From the NCBI RefSeq assembly GCF_015354315.1, contig NZ_JADKYY010000005.1, positions 62,001-126,000 on the forward strand: a stretch of 64,000 bases of DNA. The letters run 5' to 3'. Positions 24,705 through 32,787 of the stretch are shown piece after piece. The notes beneath the pieces were generated by a model that worked only from the letters and a program-made list of their open reading frames with translations, had not been told where the DNA came from and did no database searches. The DNA comes from Planobacterium oryzisoli. Lineage in GTDB: Bacteria > Bacteroidota > Bacteroidia > Flavobacteriales > Weeksellaceae. Position 1 is the stretch's first letter, and every line of letters begins with the position of its first letter. Made by a program: the position numbers and the translations under genes.

Positions 24705-26180
24705 ATGAATCCTACCATGCTCCAGAGTTTTCACTGGTATACGCCCGGCGAGTCCACTTTCTATGAAGAACTTGCAAAAAGAGCCGAGTATCTTAAGGAC
24801 CTTGGAATCACCCAGGTATGGATGCCTCCGGCCTACAAGTCTGCGGGAGGAGGATACAGCGTAGGATACGACCCGTACGATTTGTTTGACCTTGGGGAAT
24901 TCGACCAGAAAGGAACCATCCCTACCAAATACGGAAGCAAGGAACAGTACATCAAAGCATGTAAAGCGCTACAGGAAAAAGGCATCGGGGTTATTGCCGA
25001 CATTGTAATCAACCACAAAGCCGGAGGTGATGAGCTCGAACGCTTCCACGCTGTAAAAGTGGATCCCTCGAACCGCCAACAGAACCTCTCCGAGCCTTTT
25101 GAGATTGAAAGCTATACCAAGTTTACCTTCCCCGGAAGAGGAAACACCTACTCCGATTTCGTGTGGAATTTCACGTGCTTCTCCGGTGTGGATTATGCAG
25201 AGGGTCAGGGAGACGGTATTTTCCAGATCATCCACGACCACGGAGAAGGCTGGGAGGAAGTGATAGGAGACGAAAAAGGAAACTACGACTATCTGATGTA
25301 CAACGACATTGAGCACCGAAACCCTAATGTGCGCCAGGAGCTGAATTACTGGGGAAAATGGTACCACGATCAGATATTCTTCGATGGGGTGCGCCTGGAT
25401 GCCGTCAAGCACCAGTCCCCGGACTTCTATAAAGAATGGCTCAATAACCTACGAAGCAATACCGGAAAAAATCTGTTTGCCGTTGGGGAATACTGGGCCC
25501 CGGGACATCTGCCCCTACTACTGGACTATATAGAGGCCACCGAGGGCTGCATGAGTCTTTTCGACTCCTCACTCCACCACAACATCCATACGGCCTCAGT
25601 GTCGGGAGAGGCCTACGATTTGCGCCGCATCTTTGACGACACGCTGGTCTCTACCCTTCCTTTACTTTCGGTAACGCTCACCGACAACCACGACACCCAG
25701 CCCCTCCAGCAGCTGGAGGCTCCTGTAGAGCCTTGGTTTAAACCCATTGCATACGCCCTAATCCTACTTAGAAAAGACGGCTACCCTTGCGTCTTTGAAC
25801 CAGACGTCTTTGGCGCGGTGTATAAGGACCATGGAAAAGACGGGCAGGAATACGAAATCTTCCTGGATAAAGTGCCCGGAATTGAAGCTTTGCTACGCGC
25901 TCGAAAAGACTATGCCTACGGGGAGCAGACCGATTATTTCCAGGACGCCAACTGCCTGGGCTGGGTGCGCCATGGAGACAAAGAGCACAGCGGCTGCGCC
26001 GTAGTGCTGAGTAACAAGGACGCCTACCAAAAACCAATGGAAATGGGTACGCTCTACGCGGGAAAGATCTTTTACGACAGTATGGGACACTCTAAAGAAA
26101 AAATAACGGTGGGCCAAGACGGGTGGGCCCAGTTTTCCTGTCCTGCCGGAGGCGTTTCGGTTTGGGTCGTGCAGGAGTAA
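24705..26180 (+). CDS. Cytoplasmic GH13 alpha-amylase
   Basis: A 491-residue amylase without signal peptide, beginning NPTMLQSFHWYTPGEST. The sequence resembles the liquefying/cytoplasmic bacterial type (AmyS/AmyA, GH13_5). Catalytic residues are in DGVRLDAVKH (nucleophile), VGEYWAPG (acid/base) and TDNHDTQPLQ. The calcium/active-site VINHKAGGDEL and the insert with FSGVDYAEGQGDG are also typical. It would cut internal starch, glycogen or maltodextrin links in the cytosol. It is unlinked to the exported amylase at 9.5-11 kb. It ends one base before the convergent phosphodiesterase gene, so the two stop codons are almost adjacent. Confidence 0.93.
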   Translation: MNPTMLQSFHWYTPGESTFYEELAKRAEYLKDLGITQVWMPPAYKSAGGGYSVGYDPYDLFDLGEFDQKGTIPTKYGSKEQYIKACKALQEKGIGVIADIVINHKAGGDELERFHAVKVDPSNRQQNLSEPFEIESYTKFTFPGRGNTYSDFVWNFTCFSGVDYAEGQGDGIFQIIHDHGEGWEEVIGDEKGNYDYLMYNDIEHRNPNVRQELNYWGKWYHDQIFFDGVRLDAVKHQSPDFYKEWLNNLRSNTGKNLFAVGEYWAPGHLPLLLDYIEATEGCMSLFDSSLHHNIHTASVSGEAYDLRRIFDDTLVSTLPLLSVTLTDNHDTQPLQQLEAPVEPWFKPIAYALILLRKDGYPCVFEPDVFGAVYKDHGKDGQEYEIFLDKVPGIEALLRARKDYAYGEQTDYFQDANCLGWVRHGDKEHSGCAVVLSNKDAYQKPMEMGTLYAGKIFYDSMGHSKEKITVGQDGWAQFSCPAGGVSVWVVQE

Positions 26181-26181
26181 C

Positions 26182-27456
26182 CTACCTAAGTGCGGCCTTA
26201 CTTCTTCGAAGCCTTCCGTCGGTAGGAGAAAGCATCTCAAGACCCAGTATTTCTGCTACCAGAGGGTATAGGTCCACATTTTTCATTCCACGCACCGTCT
26301 TATTATTTTTTAGGCGCGGTCCTTTAGCAATAAACACCGAATGCATGTCTTTTACCTTATAGGGATCGTACCCGTGTTTTCCAGGAGTGGCCTTATCACC
26401 AGGTCCTAAAAATATCTTGGGATGGGAAGGTACCAGGAAAATCTCCCCCATCCGATCGAAGGCATCGTCTGCGCTGCGGTACTGCAGACGCTTGGGAAAC
26501 CTACTGGCCAGATATACCTTGTAGTGGGAAGTCTTTTCTTTCTTGAGCTTCCTATACAGAGGCTGCACGTCCTTTGGATTATGCACCATAACTCTAAGCA
26601 GGGTTTGGGAATTATAAATCTTCACCTTACCTTCCTGCCTAAGCACCGCTGGAATCTCTAATGGAGTATCTACTTCCACATCGGTCATCCCGTGGTCCGA
26701 GACAAGTATCAGATGCAGATCTTTAAGTCCTAAGGAATCGATACGTTTTTGAAGATCGCCCACTGCCTTATCTACCATCAGTACGGCCTCACGCACCTCT
26801 TTACTGGAAGTTCCATACAGGTGCCCTGCCTTGTCTACTTCAAAGAAATACATACTAATAAAATGAGGTCTTTTCTCTTCGGGGAGCCCGAGCCAATCAG
26901 CAGCAATATCCACTCTTTTCTCTGCAGAAAACTCTTCATGATAGGGATAGTAGTAGGTAGGGCGCGTTCCGCCTGCCGTACCGTTGGAAGCTACCCAAAA
27001 AAGACTTGCCGAAAGCATTCCCTGCCGCTCGGCAAGGCCCCAAAGAGGAAGGCCTTTCAGCCAGGTTCCGTCGGTTATCTTCTCCGCCTTGGACATGGCG
27101 AAGGAATCTTCACGCTCCCGGTCGTAAAAATGGTTGTCCACAAAACCCGAATGCGAAGGATAGAGTCCCGTGATCATCGCATAGTGGTTCGGACCGGTAA
27201 TGGAAGGGTAGGAAGGTAGGAACCTGCGGCTGCTAACACCGCTTTTCTTAAGAGCCAATAGGTGTTTTGCACCAAAACGCTCCAGATAATCCGGCCTTAG
27301 TCCGTCAACGGAAATAAGCACCACGTAGGGTGCTTTCTGAGCCTCTAGGGAATTTATTCTTCCAGGAACTACCACCTGCGCCGTATCTTTCTGAGAGTAC
27401 AGAGAGGAAGTAGAAATACTAAATAAAAACAGAAAAAGAAAGTAAGGGTACCGCAT
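26182..27456 (-). CDS. Alkaline-phosphatase-superfamily nucleotide pyrophosphatase/phosphodiesterase
   Basis: A 424-residue exported enzyme, signal peptide MRYPYFLFLFLFSISTSSLYSQ. It starts with the metal-binding VVLISVDGLRPDYLE, then SYPSITGPNHYAMITGLYPSHSG with the Ser/Thr nucleophile region of NPP-type enzymes. Later metal ligands appear in VDKAGHLYG, LILVSDHGMTDV and GKHGYDPYKVKDMHSVFIAKGP. NPP enzymes hydrolyse phosphodiester or pyrophosphate bonds of nucleotides in the periplasm. Start chosen at the signal-peptide ATG; a reading 12 codons longer is possible. A CAAAGATA box (TATCTTTG on the minus strand) sits just upstream. Confidence 0.88.
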   Translation of the reverse strand: MRYPYFLFLFLFSISTSSLYSQKDTAQVVVPGRINSLEAQKAPYVVLISVDGLRPDYLERFGAKHLLALKKSGVSSRRFLPSYPSITGPNHYAMITGLYPSHSGFVDNHFYDREREDSFAMSKAEKITDGTWLKGLPLWGLAERQGMLSASLFWVASNGTAGGTRPTYYYPYHEEFSAEKRVDIAADWLGLPEEKRPHFISMYFFEVDKAGHLYGTSSKEVREAVLMVDKAVGDLQKRIDSLGLKDLHLILVSDHGMTDVEVDTPLEIPAVLRQEGKVKIYNSQTLLRVMVHNPKDVQPLYRKLKKEKTSHYKVYLASRFPKRLQYRSADDAFDRMGEIFLVPSHPKIFLGPGDKATPGKHGYDPYKVKDMHSVFIAKGPRLKNNKTVRGMKNVDLYPLVAEILGLEMLSPTDGRLRRSKAALR

Positions 27457-27572
27457 AAGGCAAAGATACAACTCCCTTAAAACCCTTTCCATTAAATTAA
27501 TGTTAAAAGGTCCAGAAAGATTGATTTGGCCTAAAAGTTTTACTAACTTTAAAGTACCAAAAACACCAAATC

Positions 27573-28016
27573 ATGACACATATTATCCTACCGGTGGACT
27601 TCTCGGACACGACCGATAAACTCCTTCAGGGAGCCGTTAAATTTGCCCAAACCACTCAAGGCAAGATATTTCTGATTCATGTGGCACCCACCGACATCGG
27701 CTTTGCCATTGGCGATATGGGATTTCAGTATTTCCCGGAGATTGAACAAAACGAAATCAAAGAAGAACTGCACCAGCTCAATAAATTAGAACAGCGTATC
27801 ATCGCCCAGGGCGTAGACTGCGAGCATATGCTGCGCCAGGGACTGGCCAAGGACATCATCCTTGAATACGCCCAGGAGAAAAATGCGGACTACATCGTTA
27901 TGGGCTCCCACGGCAGGAGCGGTATGTACGATGTGTTTGTAGGAAGCCTCACCAAGGACCTTACGAAAAGCTCAACGATTCCGGTACTGGTCATCCCATG
28001 CCACAGTAACGACTAA
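27573..28016 (+). CDS. Universal stress protein (UspA family)
   Basis: A 147-residue single-domain Usp protein. It opens with HIILPVDFSDTTDKLLQGA and has the nucleotide-binding signature GSHGRSGMYDVFVGSLTKDL (G-2x-G-9x-G-S/T) followed by STIPVLVIP, so it probably binds ATP. Usp proteins respond to starvation and stress. TTTG (27525-27528) and TAACTTTA (27544-27551) upstream may form its promoter, although the spacing is short. It is followed by a bidirectional terminator. Confidence 0.92.
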   Translation: MTHIILPVDFSDTTDKLLQGAVKFAQTTQGKIFLIHVAPTDIGFAIGDMGFQYFPEIEQNEIKEELHQLNKLEQRIIAQGVDCEHMLRQGLAKDIILEYAQEKNADYIVMGSHGRSGMYDVFVGSLTKDLTKSSTIPVLVIPCHSND

Positions 28017-28033
28017 AAAGCCATAGGTAGCGC

Positions 28034-28071
28034 AAAAAAAATACCGTCCTGAAATCAGGACGGTATTTTTT
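28034..28071. terminator. Bidirectional terminator between usp and the DUF6341 gene
   Basis: An ATACCGTCCTGA/TCAGGACGGTAT stem with a 2-nt loop is flanked by A7 and T6. It serves both converging genes. Confidence 0.9.
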
Positions 28072-28083
28072 ACAATCAATTAA

Positions 28084-28314
28084 TTAACCTTTTTTATAAA
28101 TCTCAGGATCATAATACGGACGGATCTCTTTGGAAGGAGACTTGTAGGCGCGGTCTTTGTTGTTTCCAAGAGGCACAATAAGCTGCCAGCACCAGTAGAT
28201 AAAAAGTGCGGAGGCAACGAAGAAAAGGATCCAGTTCAATACCGTTCCAAATACGTCGTAGAAGCCAAATGTCCACTTAAATACATCGCTCAAGAATAAC
28301 CATAAAGATGTCAT
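28084..28314 (-). CDS. DUF6341-like small membrane protein
   Basis: A 76-residue protein with one clear membrane segment (TVLNWILFFVASALFIYWCW) and a short charged C-terminal tail. It resembles DUF6341, a small membrane family of Flavobacteriia commonly next to DUF6427, which is indeed the divergent neighbour here. The function is unknown. Its -7-type box (TAAATTTG read on the minus strand, 28343-28350) sits two bases from the opposite-facing box of the DUF6427 gene, so the two promoters overlap. Confidence 0.65.
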   Translation of the reverse strand: MTSLWLFLSDVFKWTFGFYDVFGTVLNWILFFVASALFIYWCWQLIVPLGNNKDRAYKSPSKEIRPYYDPEIYKKG

Positions 28315-28332
28315 TATTTTCCTTTTTTGAAT

Positions 28333-28350
28333 TAACTTTGCACAAATTTA
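28333..28350. promoter_or_regulatory. Overlapping divergent -7 boxes
   Basis: TAACTTTG on the plus strand (28333-28340) and TAAATTTG on the minus strand (28350-28343) face opposite ways with 2 bp between them. Both match TAnnTTTG exactly. Clear -33 elements are not seen for either. Confidence 0.45.
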
Positions 28351-28357
28351 TTAAAAA

Positions 28358-29263
28358 ATGTTCAAACTCCTTTCAAAAGAAAGTAATATTTTTTCCATTC
28401 CCCTCTACATATTCTTTCTTTTGGTGGTGATTACAACACTGAACGTTCTTCATTTCACACCCCTTGGCGCCATCTCCGCTGCCATAGCCTTTGCAGGAGT
28501 GTCTTTAGCCTATTTTTTATTCTCTGCCATCAACCTGACCTACCACACCCATCTGCCATTATTTCTCTATACCGTACTGATCGTAGGAATGTATTCGGGG
28601 GAGATGGATCTAGGTATCTCCGTAAGTCTTCTTACCAATTCTTTTTTACTTTTGATCCTTACCTCCACAAGCGAAGAATTTCGTTTTCGTTCCCTGGTTC
28701 TGGTGGGATTTCTCATAGCGCTTAACTTTATATTCCTTCCAAGTAGCTACCCCATGCTGCTCTTTGTACTGTTGCATATCGCATTCACCTCGCGCAGCAT
28801 TCTCTCCGCTACTTTCCGCCTCCTCTTTGGGATGCTGCTGCTCTTTTTAACCTATTTTATGGGCGCGTACCTTTTAGGCTATACGTCCTGGAACGAGGCG
28901 TACCTGGTATGGAACGTAGGAGAAGTGCAAAGCGATCTTGGACCCCTACCCGCCTTACTTCCCGCAGCACTGCTTACCCTCTATTCGGTCTGGGACCATT
29001 TCAGACATTTCAATAAGAAAAGTCCCATCAGTAAATACAAGTATACGTTTCTTTTACTATACCTAGTCTCACTTCTCATAAGCATTGTCCTCTACATGGG
29101 GCACCACTACGAATATCTGCTGCTTTTGGCGCTGCCCGTCAGTATCATCCTCTCACGGATGCTTAGGTATTTACCCCGCTATTGGATGCAGGAACTGGGT
29201 CTTTGGCTCATTGTTTTTTCCGTTCTGCTTTTCAAATCCCAGCAGGTAAGTCTCTCACTTTAA
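28358..29263 (+). CDS. DUF6427-like integral membrane protein
   Basis: A 301-residue, highly hydrophobic protein with about eight to ten membrane segments and very short loops. It opens MFKLLSKESNIFSIPLYIFFLLVVI and contains positively charged breaks such as SEEFRFRSLV and DHFRHFNKKSPISKYKY. It matches the DUF6427 pattern of flavobacterial membrane proteins; the transported substrate or other role is unknown. It stops 9 bp before the DUF3109 gene, so both are probably on one transcript. Confidence 0.65.
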   Translation: MFKLLSKESNIFSIPLYIFFLLVVITTLNVLHFTPLGAISAAIAFAGVSLAYFLFSAINLTYHTHLPLFLYTVLIVGMYSGEMDLGISVSLLTNSFLLLILTSTSEEFRFRSLVLVGFLIALNFIFLPSSYPMLLFVLLHIAFTSRSILSATFRLLFGMLLLFLTYFMGAYLLGYTSWNEAYLVWNVGEVQSDLGPLPALLPAALLTLYSVWDHFRHFNKKSPISKYKYTFLLLYLVSLLISIVLYMGHHYEYLLLLALPVSIILSRMLRYLPRYWMQELGLWLIVFSVLLFKSQQVSLSL

Positions 29264-29272
29264 ACTACCACT

Positions 29273-29866
29273 ATGATTCAAATCGACGATAAACTCATCT
29301 CCGAGGAGCTCTTCTCCCGCCAGTTTGTATGCAACCTGACGCGCTGCAAAGGCGCATGCTGCGTGGAAGGGGATGCCGGTGCGCCACTGGACAAAGAGGA
29401 AACCAAAATCCTGGAAGAAATCTATCCCAGAGTAAAACCCTATCTGCGCAAGGAAGGTATCCGGGCAATTGAAGAGCAAGGCACCTGGACCACCGATCCC
29501 CTGGACGGAGACTACGTCACACCCCTGGTGGAGGGTAGCGAATGTGCCTATGTAGTGTTTGACGGCGAGGGCATTACCAAATGCGGTATTGAAAAAGCAT
29601 ACCAGGACGGAGTAATCGACTACCATAAACCCATTTCCTGCCACCTCTACCCTATACGGGTGGATGAGTATCGGGAATTCTCGGCGCTGAACTACCACGA
29701 ATGGCCTATTTGTGCCCCTGCCTGCGAATTAGGGAAGGAACTGGAAGTACCGGTCTATAGGTTCCTTAAAGAACCCTTGATCCGTAAATACGGCGAGGAG
29801 TTTTTTACGACCCTTGAGGACGCGGCCCACGAATACGAAGTACAGTTCCTGGGCAAAAAACCCTAA
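29273..29866 (+). CDS. DUF3109 cysteine-rich protein
   Basis: A 197-residue soluble protein with the cysteine pattern of DUF3109: CNLTRCKGACCVEGDAG near the N-terminus, then single cysteines in EGSECAYV, TKCGIEKAY, ISCHLYPIR, and CAPACELGKEL. The clustering suggests a metal or Fe-S site. It is close to the YkgJ zinc/iron-chelating group. The function is unknown. It follows the DUF6427 gene and precedes the MgtC promoter. Confidence 0.85.
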   Translation: MIQIDDKLISEELFSRQFVCNLTRCKGACCVEGDAGAPLDKEETKILEEIYPRVKPYLRKEGIRAIEEQGTWTTDPLDGDYVTPLVEGSECAYVVFDGEGITKCGIEKAYQDGVIDYHKPISCHLYPIRVDEYREFSALNYHEWPICAPACELGKELEVPVYRFLKEPLIRKYGEEFFTTLEDAAHEYEVQFLGKKP

Positions 29867-29914
29867 AAGGATACGTGGCAGAAAAATGTAATTTTTTTGT
29901 CTTGTAATGGAACC

Positions 29915-29942
29915 TTGCAGCAAGTGATTTCTGCTATCTTTG
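29915..29942 (+). promoter_or_regulatory. Promoter of the MgtC/SapB-family gene
   Basis: TTG (-33) and TATCTTTG (-7) are separated by 17 bp. The -7 box matches TAnnTTTG exactly and lies 18 bp before the ATG. Confidence 0.55.
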
Positions 29943-29960
29943 GAAGAATGCAAATTTTCT

Positions 29961-30611
29961 ATGGAGCAGTATTTTGAATTTCAAGACCTTAGCAAAGCGC
30001 TACTTTCCCTTCTGGCAGGGTTTATCCTGGGTCTGGAACGGGAGCTAAAGGACAAGTCTGCCGGTCTTAAGACCATTACCATCATCTGTCTGGGCTCTGC
30101 ACTCTTTACCATTATCTCGGTAAAAATTGCTACCGGAGATGCGGATCCAGGACGTATCGCCGCCAACATTTCCACAGGAATTGGTTTCTTAGGCGCCGGG
30201 GTAATCTTCAAGGAAGGATTCAGCGTATACGGACTCACTACAGCCGGAATCATCTGGATTGCTGCGGCCATTGGAATGGCCATTGGTTTTGGTCAGCCCA
30301 TGCTGGGATTCATATTCCTGTTCTGCGCACTAATAGTGATCTACCTTACTAAGGCCTTAAGCCATTTGCTCCTGCCTTCCCACTTAAATAAAATGCTTAA
30401 AGTAACCATCGCCGTGGAAAATTACCACCAAAGAGACCAATTGGTAAAAGAACTTTCCAGTCTGGTTAAAAATATCGATCAGACCTCTACCCAAAAAAGC
30501 AAGGAAGGATCTGTAGAATTGGGCTTTGAAGTGCATATCTTAGAAAAACAACTTCCTACCTTAGAGCGCTACCTTATCGAAAATACCTCAATTAAAGAAT
30601 TTCAACTGTAA
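29961..30611 (+). CDS. MgtC/SapB family membrane protein
   Basis: A 216-residue inner-membrane protein. The N-terminal 130 residues have four or five hydrophobic segments with the family signatures GFILGLERELKDKSAGLKT and GIGFLGAGVIFKEG. The C-terminal 70 residues form a soluble ACT-like domain. MgtC proteins help bacteria cope with low magnesium and modulate the F-ATPase in pathogens; whether this one does so is unknown. I used the ATG giving MEQYFEF; a TTG seven codons earlier overlaps the promoter box. Confidence 0.88.
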   Translation: MEQYFEFQDLSKALLSLLAGFILGLERELKDKSAGLKTITIICLGSALFTIISVKIATGDADPGRIAANISTGIGFLGAGVIFKEGFSVYGLTTAGIIWIAAAIGMAIGFGQPMLGFIFLFCALIVIYLTKALSHLLLPSHLNKMLKVTIAVENYHQRDQLVKELSSLVKNIDQTSTQKSKEGSVELGFEVHILEKQLPTLERYLIENTSIKEFQL

Positions 30612-30662
30612 GGGACTGTCTGCTCCTTTAAGAAAGTACTCTGTGACGTGGCGTACTAAATG

Positions 30663-30699
30663 AAAAAAGTGCGGCAAGAGAAAAACTCCTGCCGCACTT
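30663..30699 (-). terminator. Terminator after tig
   Basis: A 9-bp AGTGCGGCA/TGCCGCACT stem is followed by T6 on the minus strand. Confidence 0.85.
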
Positions 30700-30720
30700 A
30701 ACTATTAGTTACCTAGCTAA

Positions 30721-32055
30721 TTATTTCTTTAGTTCTTCCTGGAACTCGTCGTGGGATATAGATTTCTCTACTTTCTTGGACTTCTCTAGGATCAAGTCTT
30801 TAATCTTTGCCATAGCTACTTCTGAGGAAATCTGACGTACCTGCTCTTGGTCTTTCAGCATTTCTACGGAGTACTTCTGGATCTCTTCATCCGGCAAGTG
30901 GTGGATCCCGTACATAGCCAGTTGGTTTCGTACCATTTGCTCGCTCTGGGCAAGTACATCGGCGTAATCGATCTGAATGTCGTTCTCGGAGATGAGTTTT
31001 CCTTCAATGATCTGCGCTTTGACCTGGGTCTTTTCATTTTCAAGGATTTCCTTAGCCTGCTCCTCAGAGCGGATATTCTCATTGGAGAACATAAGCCACT
31101 TCACAAGGAACGCTTCGGGAAGTGTTACTTCCTGCTTCTCGTTGATTTGCTCGAGTACTTTGTTTACAAAATGTACATCGGCATTCTGTTGGAAGTATTC
31201 ATCAAGCTCTGATTTTACTTTCTCTCTAAGCTCTTCTTCACTCTTAATCGTTCCCTCTCCGTATACTTTATCGAATAACTCTTGGTTAAGCTCGTGGTTG
31301 GTAAGGGAGTAGATATCCAGAACTTTAAGCTCCAGCTCCTCGTGGTGGAGTTCCTCCACTTGGTTCTCGGTATACCCCAGTTGCTTGGCCAGTTCCTTGT
31401 CTTCAGAAAGTTGCGCCTTGGTTACTTTTACCGACTCGTCTTTCTTTAGTTTCTTTACAAGCTCAAAAGCCTCCTTAGTCTCAGCGCTTACTACCGCCGT
31501 CTTAGGCTGGTGGTTGTGCTCTCCCTCGGCATCTTCTTCTACGACCTGGCTAACGCTTAAAGTCACAAAAGAATCCTTTCCGATTTTATCCTGAGATTCT
31601 CTGGAAGCAAAACGCTTCTGCATGTTCTCGATGCTTTGGTTGATTTCCTTCTCGGAAGCCTCCACCTTGTAGTGCGGCGCTTCGTAGGAAGTAAGGTCGA
31701 TGTTGAAATTAGGCTCGTATCCTACTTCAAAAGATACTGAGATTTGCTCGGCCTTGAAGTCAAACTCATCTACCGGTACCGGCACGGGCTGTCCTACCAG
31801 TTTTAATTTATTGTCCGTTACGTACTGATTAAGAGCCTCAGAAACCACTTTGTTGATTTCTTCAAAAGATACAGGCGCCTCGTACTGTCTCTTTACCATA
31901 CCCATAGGCACTTTTCCTTTTCTAAAGCCTGGCACCTGGGCATTTTTGGCATAGTGGTGAAGCTGCTTCTCCACTTTGTCTTTATAATCAGCTCTGTCGA
32001 CTGTAACTGTAAGTAATGCACTTACCTCATCATGATTTTGTGCTGTAACGTTCAT
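30721..32055 (-). CDS. tig: Trigger factor
   Basis: A 444-residue ribosome-bound chaperone. The N-terminal ribosome-binding signature NAQVPGFRKGKVPMGMV is present. The middle PPIase-type domain is much reduced in acidic flavobacterial form, and the C-terminal chaperone arms (residues about 260-440) are helical and charged. Trigger factor shields nascent chains at the exit tunnel. A TATTTTTG box on the minus strand (32092-32099) lies just upstream. Its own transcription unit, closed by a terminator. Confidence 0.93.
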   Translation of the reverse strand: MNVTAQNHDEVSALLTVTVDRADYKDKVEKQLHHYAKNAQVPGFRKGKVPMGMVKRQYEAPVSFEEINKVVSEALNQYVTDNKLKLVGQPVPVPVDEFDFKAEQISVSFEVGYEPNFNIDLTSYEAPHYKVEASEKEINQSIENMQKRFASRESQDKIGKDSFVTLSVSQVVEEDAEGEHNHQPKTAVVSAETKEAFELVKKLKKDESVKVTKAQLSEDKELAKQLGYTENQVEELHHEELELKVLDIYSLTNHELNQELFDKVYGEGTIKSEEELREKVKSELDEYFQQNADVHFVNKVLEQINEKQEVTLPEAFLVKWLMFSNENIRSEEQAKEILENEKTQVKAQIIEGKLISENDIQIDYADVLAQSEQMVRNQLAMYGIHHLPDEEIQKYSVEMLKDQEQVRQISSEVAMAKIKDLILEKSKKVEKSISHDEFQEELKK

Positions 32056-32146
32056 TATATTATTGAATTATAGAATTTTAATTTCGGTTCGCAAAAATAG
32101 GAATTTTTATTAAAACTCCACCCATTCCGCCCAAAGTATTACCCAT

Positions 32147-32175
32147 AAAAAATTCCAGCCCTCGGGGCTGGAATT
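32147..32175 (-). terminator. Terminator of the metal-uptake gene cluster
   Basis: A perfect 11-bp AATTCCAGCCC/GGGCTGGAATT stem with a 3-nt loop is followed by T6 on the minus strand. It ends the receptor-lipoprotein transcript. Confidence 0.88.
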
Positions 32176-32198
32176 CAGTACACTAGATTAAAGGCGTA

Positions 32199-32753
32199 CT
32201 AGTCGATACGTACCTGCATGTTCACGTCGGCCTCACCTCCTACTGCTTTACCTTGCTGGTTGGAAGCAGATGGAAAATTCATATCCACCGAAGAAGACCC
32301 GTGGAAGAGCTTAAGGCTTACCAGTGCACTGGACGGTGCGGAGTTCACCTTCCACAGGGTATGCACCCCCAGACGGTTACCGTCGGTGCGCGCAATATCC
32401 TCTGCACTGCGCTCCACCTCTACGCCAATACCCGCAAACTCATAGGTAATGAAGTGCTCGTCCTTCTCTTCGATGATCTCCTCCAGCATGGAATCCAAAT
32501 CCCCATCGTGGCGGTGCATGAAATCCACAGCTACCCTGTAGCTTGCCCCAGAGCGAAGTACCAGGCGCTTGTCGGCATTTCCTCCCACGTACTGCACGGT
32601 TTGGATATTTGCGGGATTCTCTGTATCGGTTAGCGTGAGTGTAACCATCTCGATTTCCTCATGCTCGTGAATGTCCGCTGGAATGGAGGCGTCGCGACAC
32701 GAAAGGGTTAAAAACAAAAGGGATAGAATAGTAAAAATAGTATGTAGTTTCAT
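32199..32753 (-). CDS. Histidine-containing lipoprotein next to a TonB receptor
   Basis: A 184-residue lipoprotein, signal peptide MKLHTIFTILSLLFLTLSC. Soon after the lipid site it carries IHEHEEIE, and later HRHDGD and EKDEHF, a spread of His/Glu/Asp residues suited to metal binding. The rest is beta-rich, with GIGVEVERSAEDIARTDGNRLGVHTLW. I do not recognise a named family. It lies 34 bp downstream of the TonB receptor on the same strand, so it is probably the outer-membrane partner of that receptor. Metal binding is inference from composition. Confidence 0.65.
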   Translation of the reverse strand: MKLHTIFTILSLLFLTLSCRDASIPADIHEHEEIEMVTLTLTDTENPANIQTVQYVGGNADKRLVLRSGASYRVAVDFMHRHDGDLDSMLEEIIEEKDEHFITYEFAGIGVEVERSAEDIARTDGNRLGVHTLWKVNSAPSSALVSLKLFHGSSSVDMNFPSASNQQGKAVGGEADVNMQVRID

Positions 32754-32787
32754 AATTGTATAAATTAATGGTTGATAGAATGTTTAA

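Noticed and set aside
27461-27468. CAAAGATA box upstream of the phosphodiesterase gene as its promoter
   Set aside because: It lies only 5 bp before the chosen start codon and no -33 partner is visible, so it would require a leaderless mRNA; mentioned in the gene entry but not listed.
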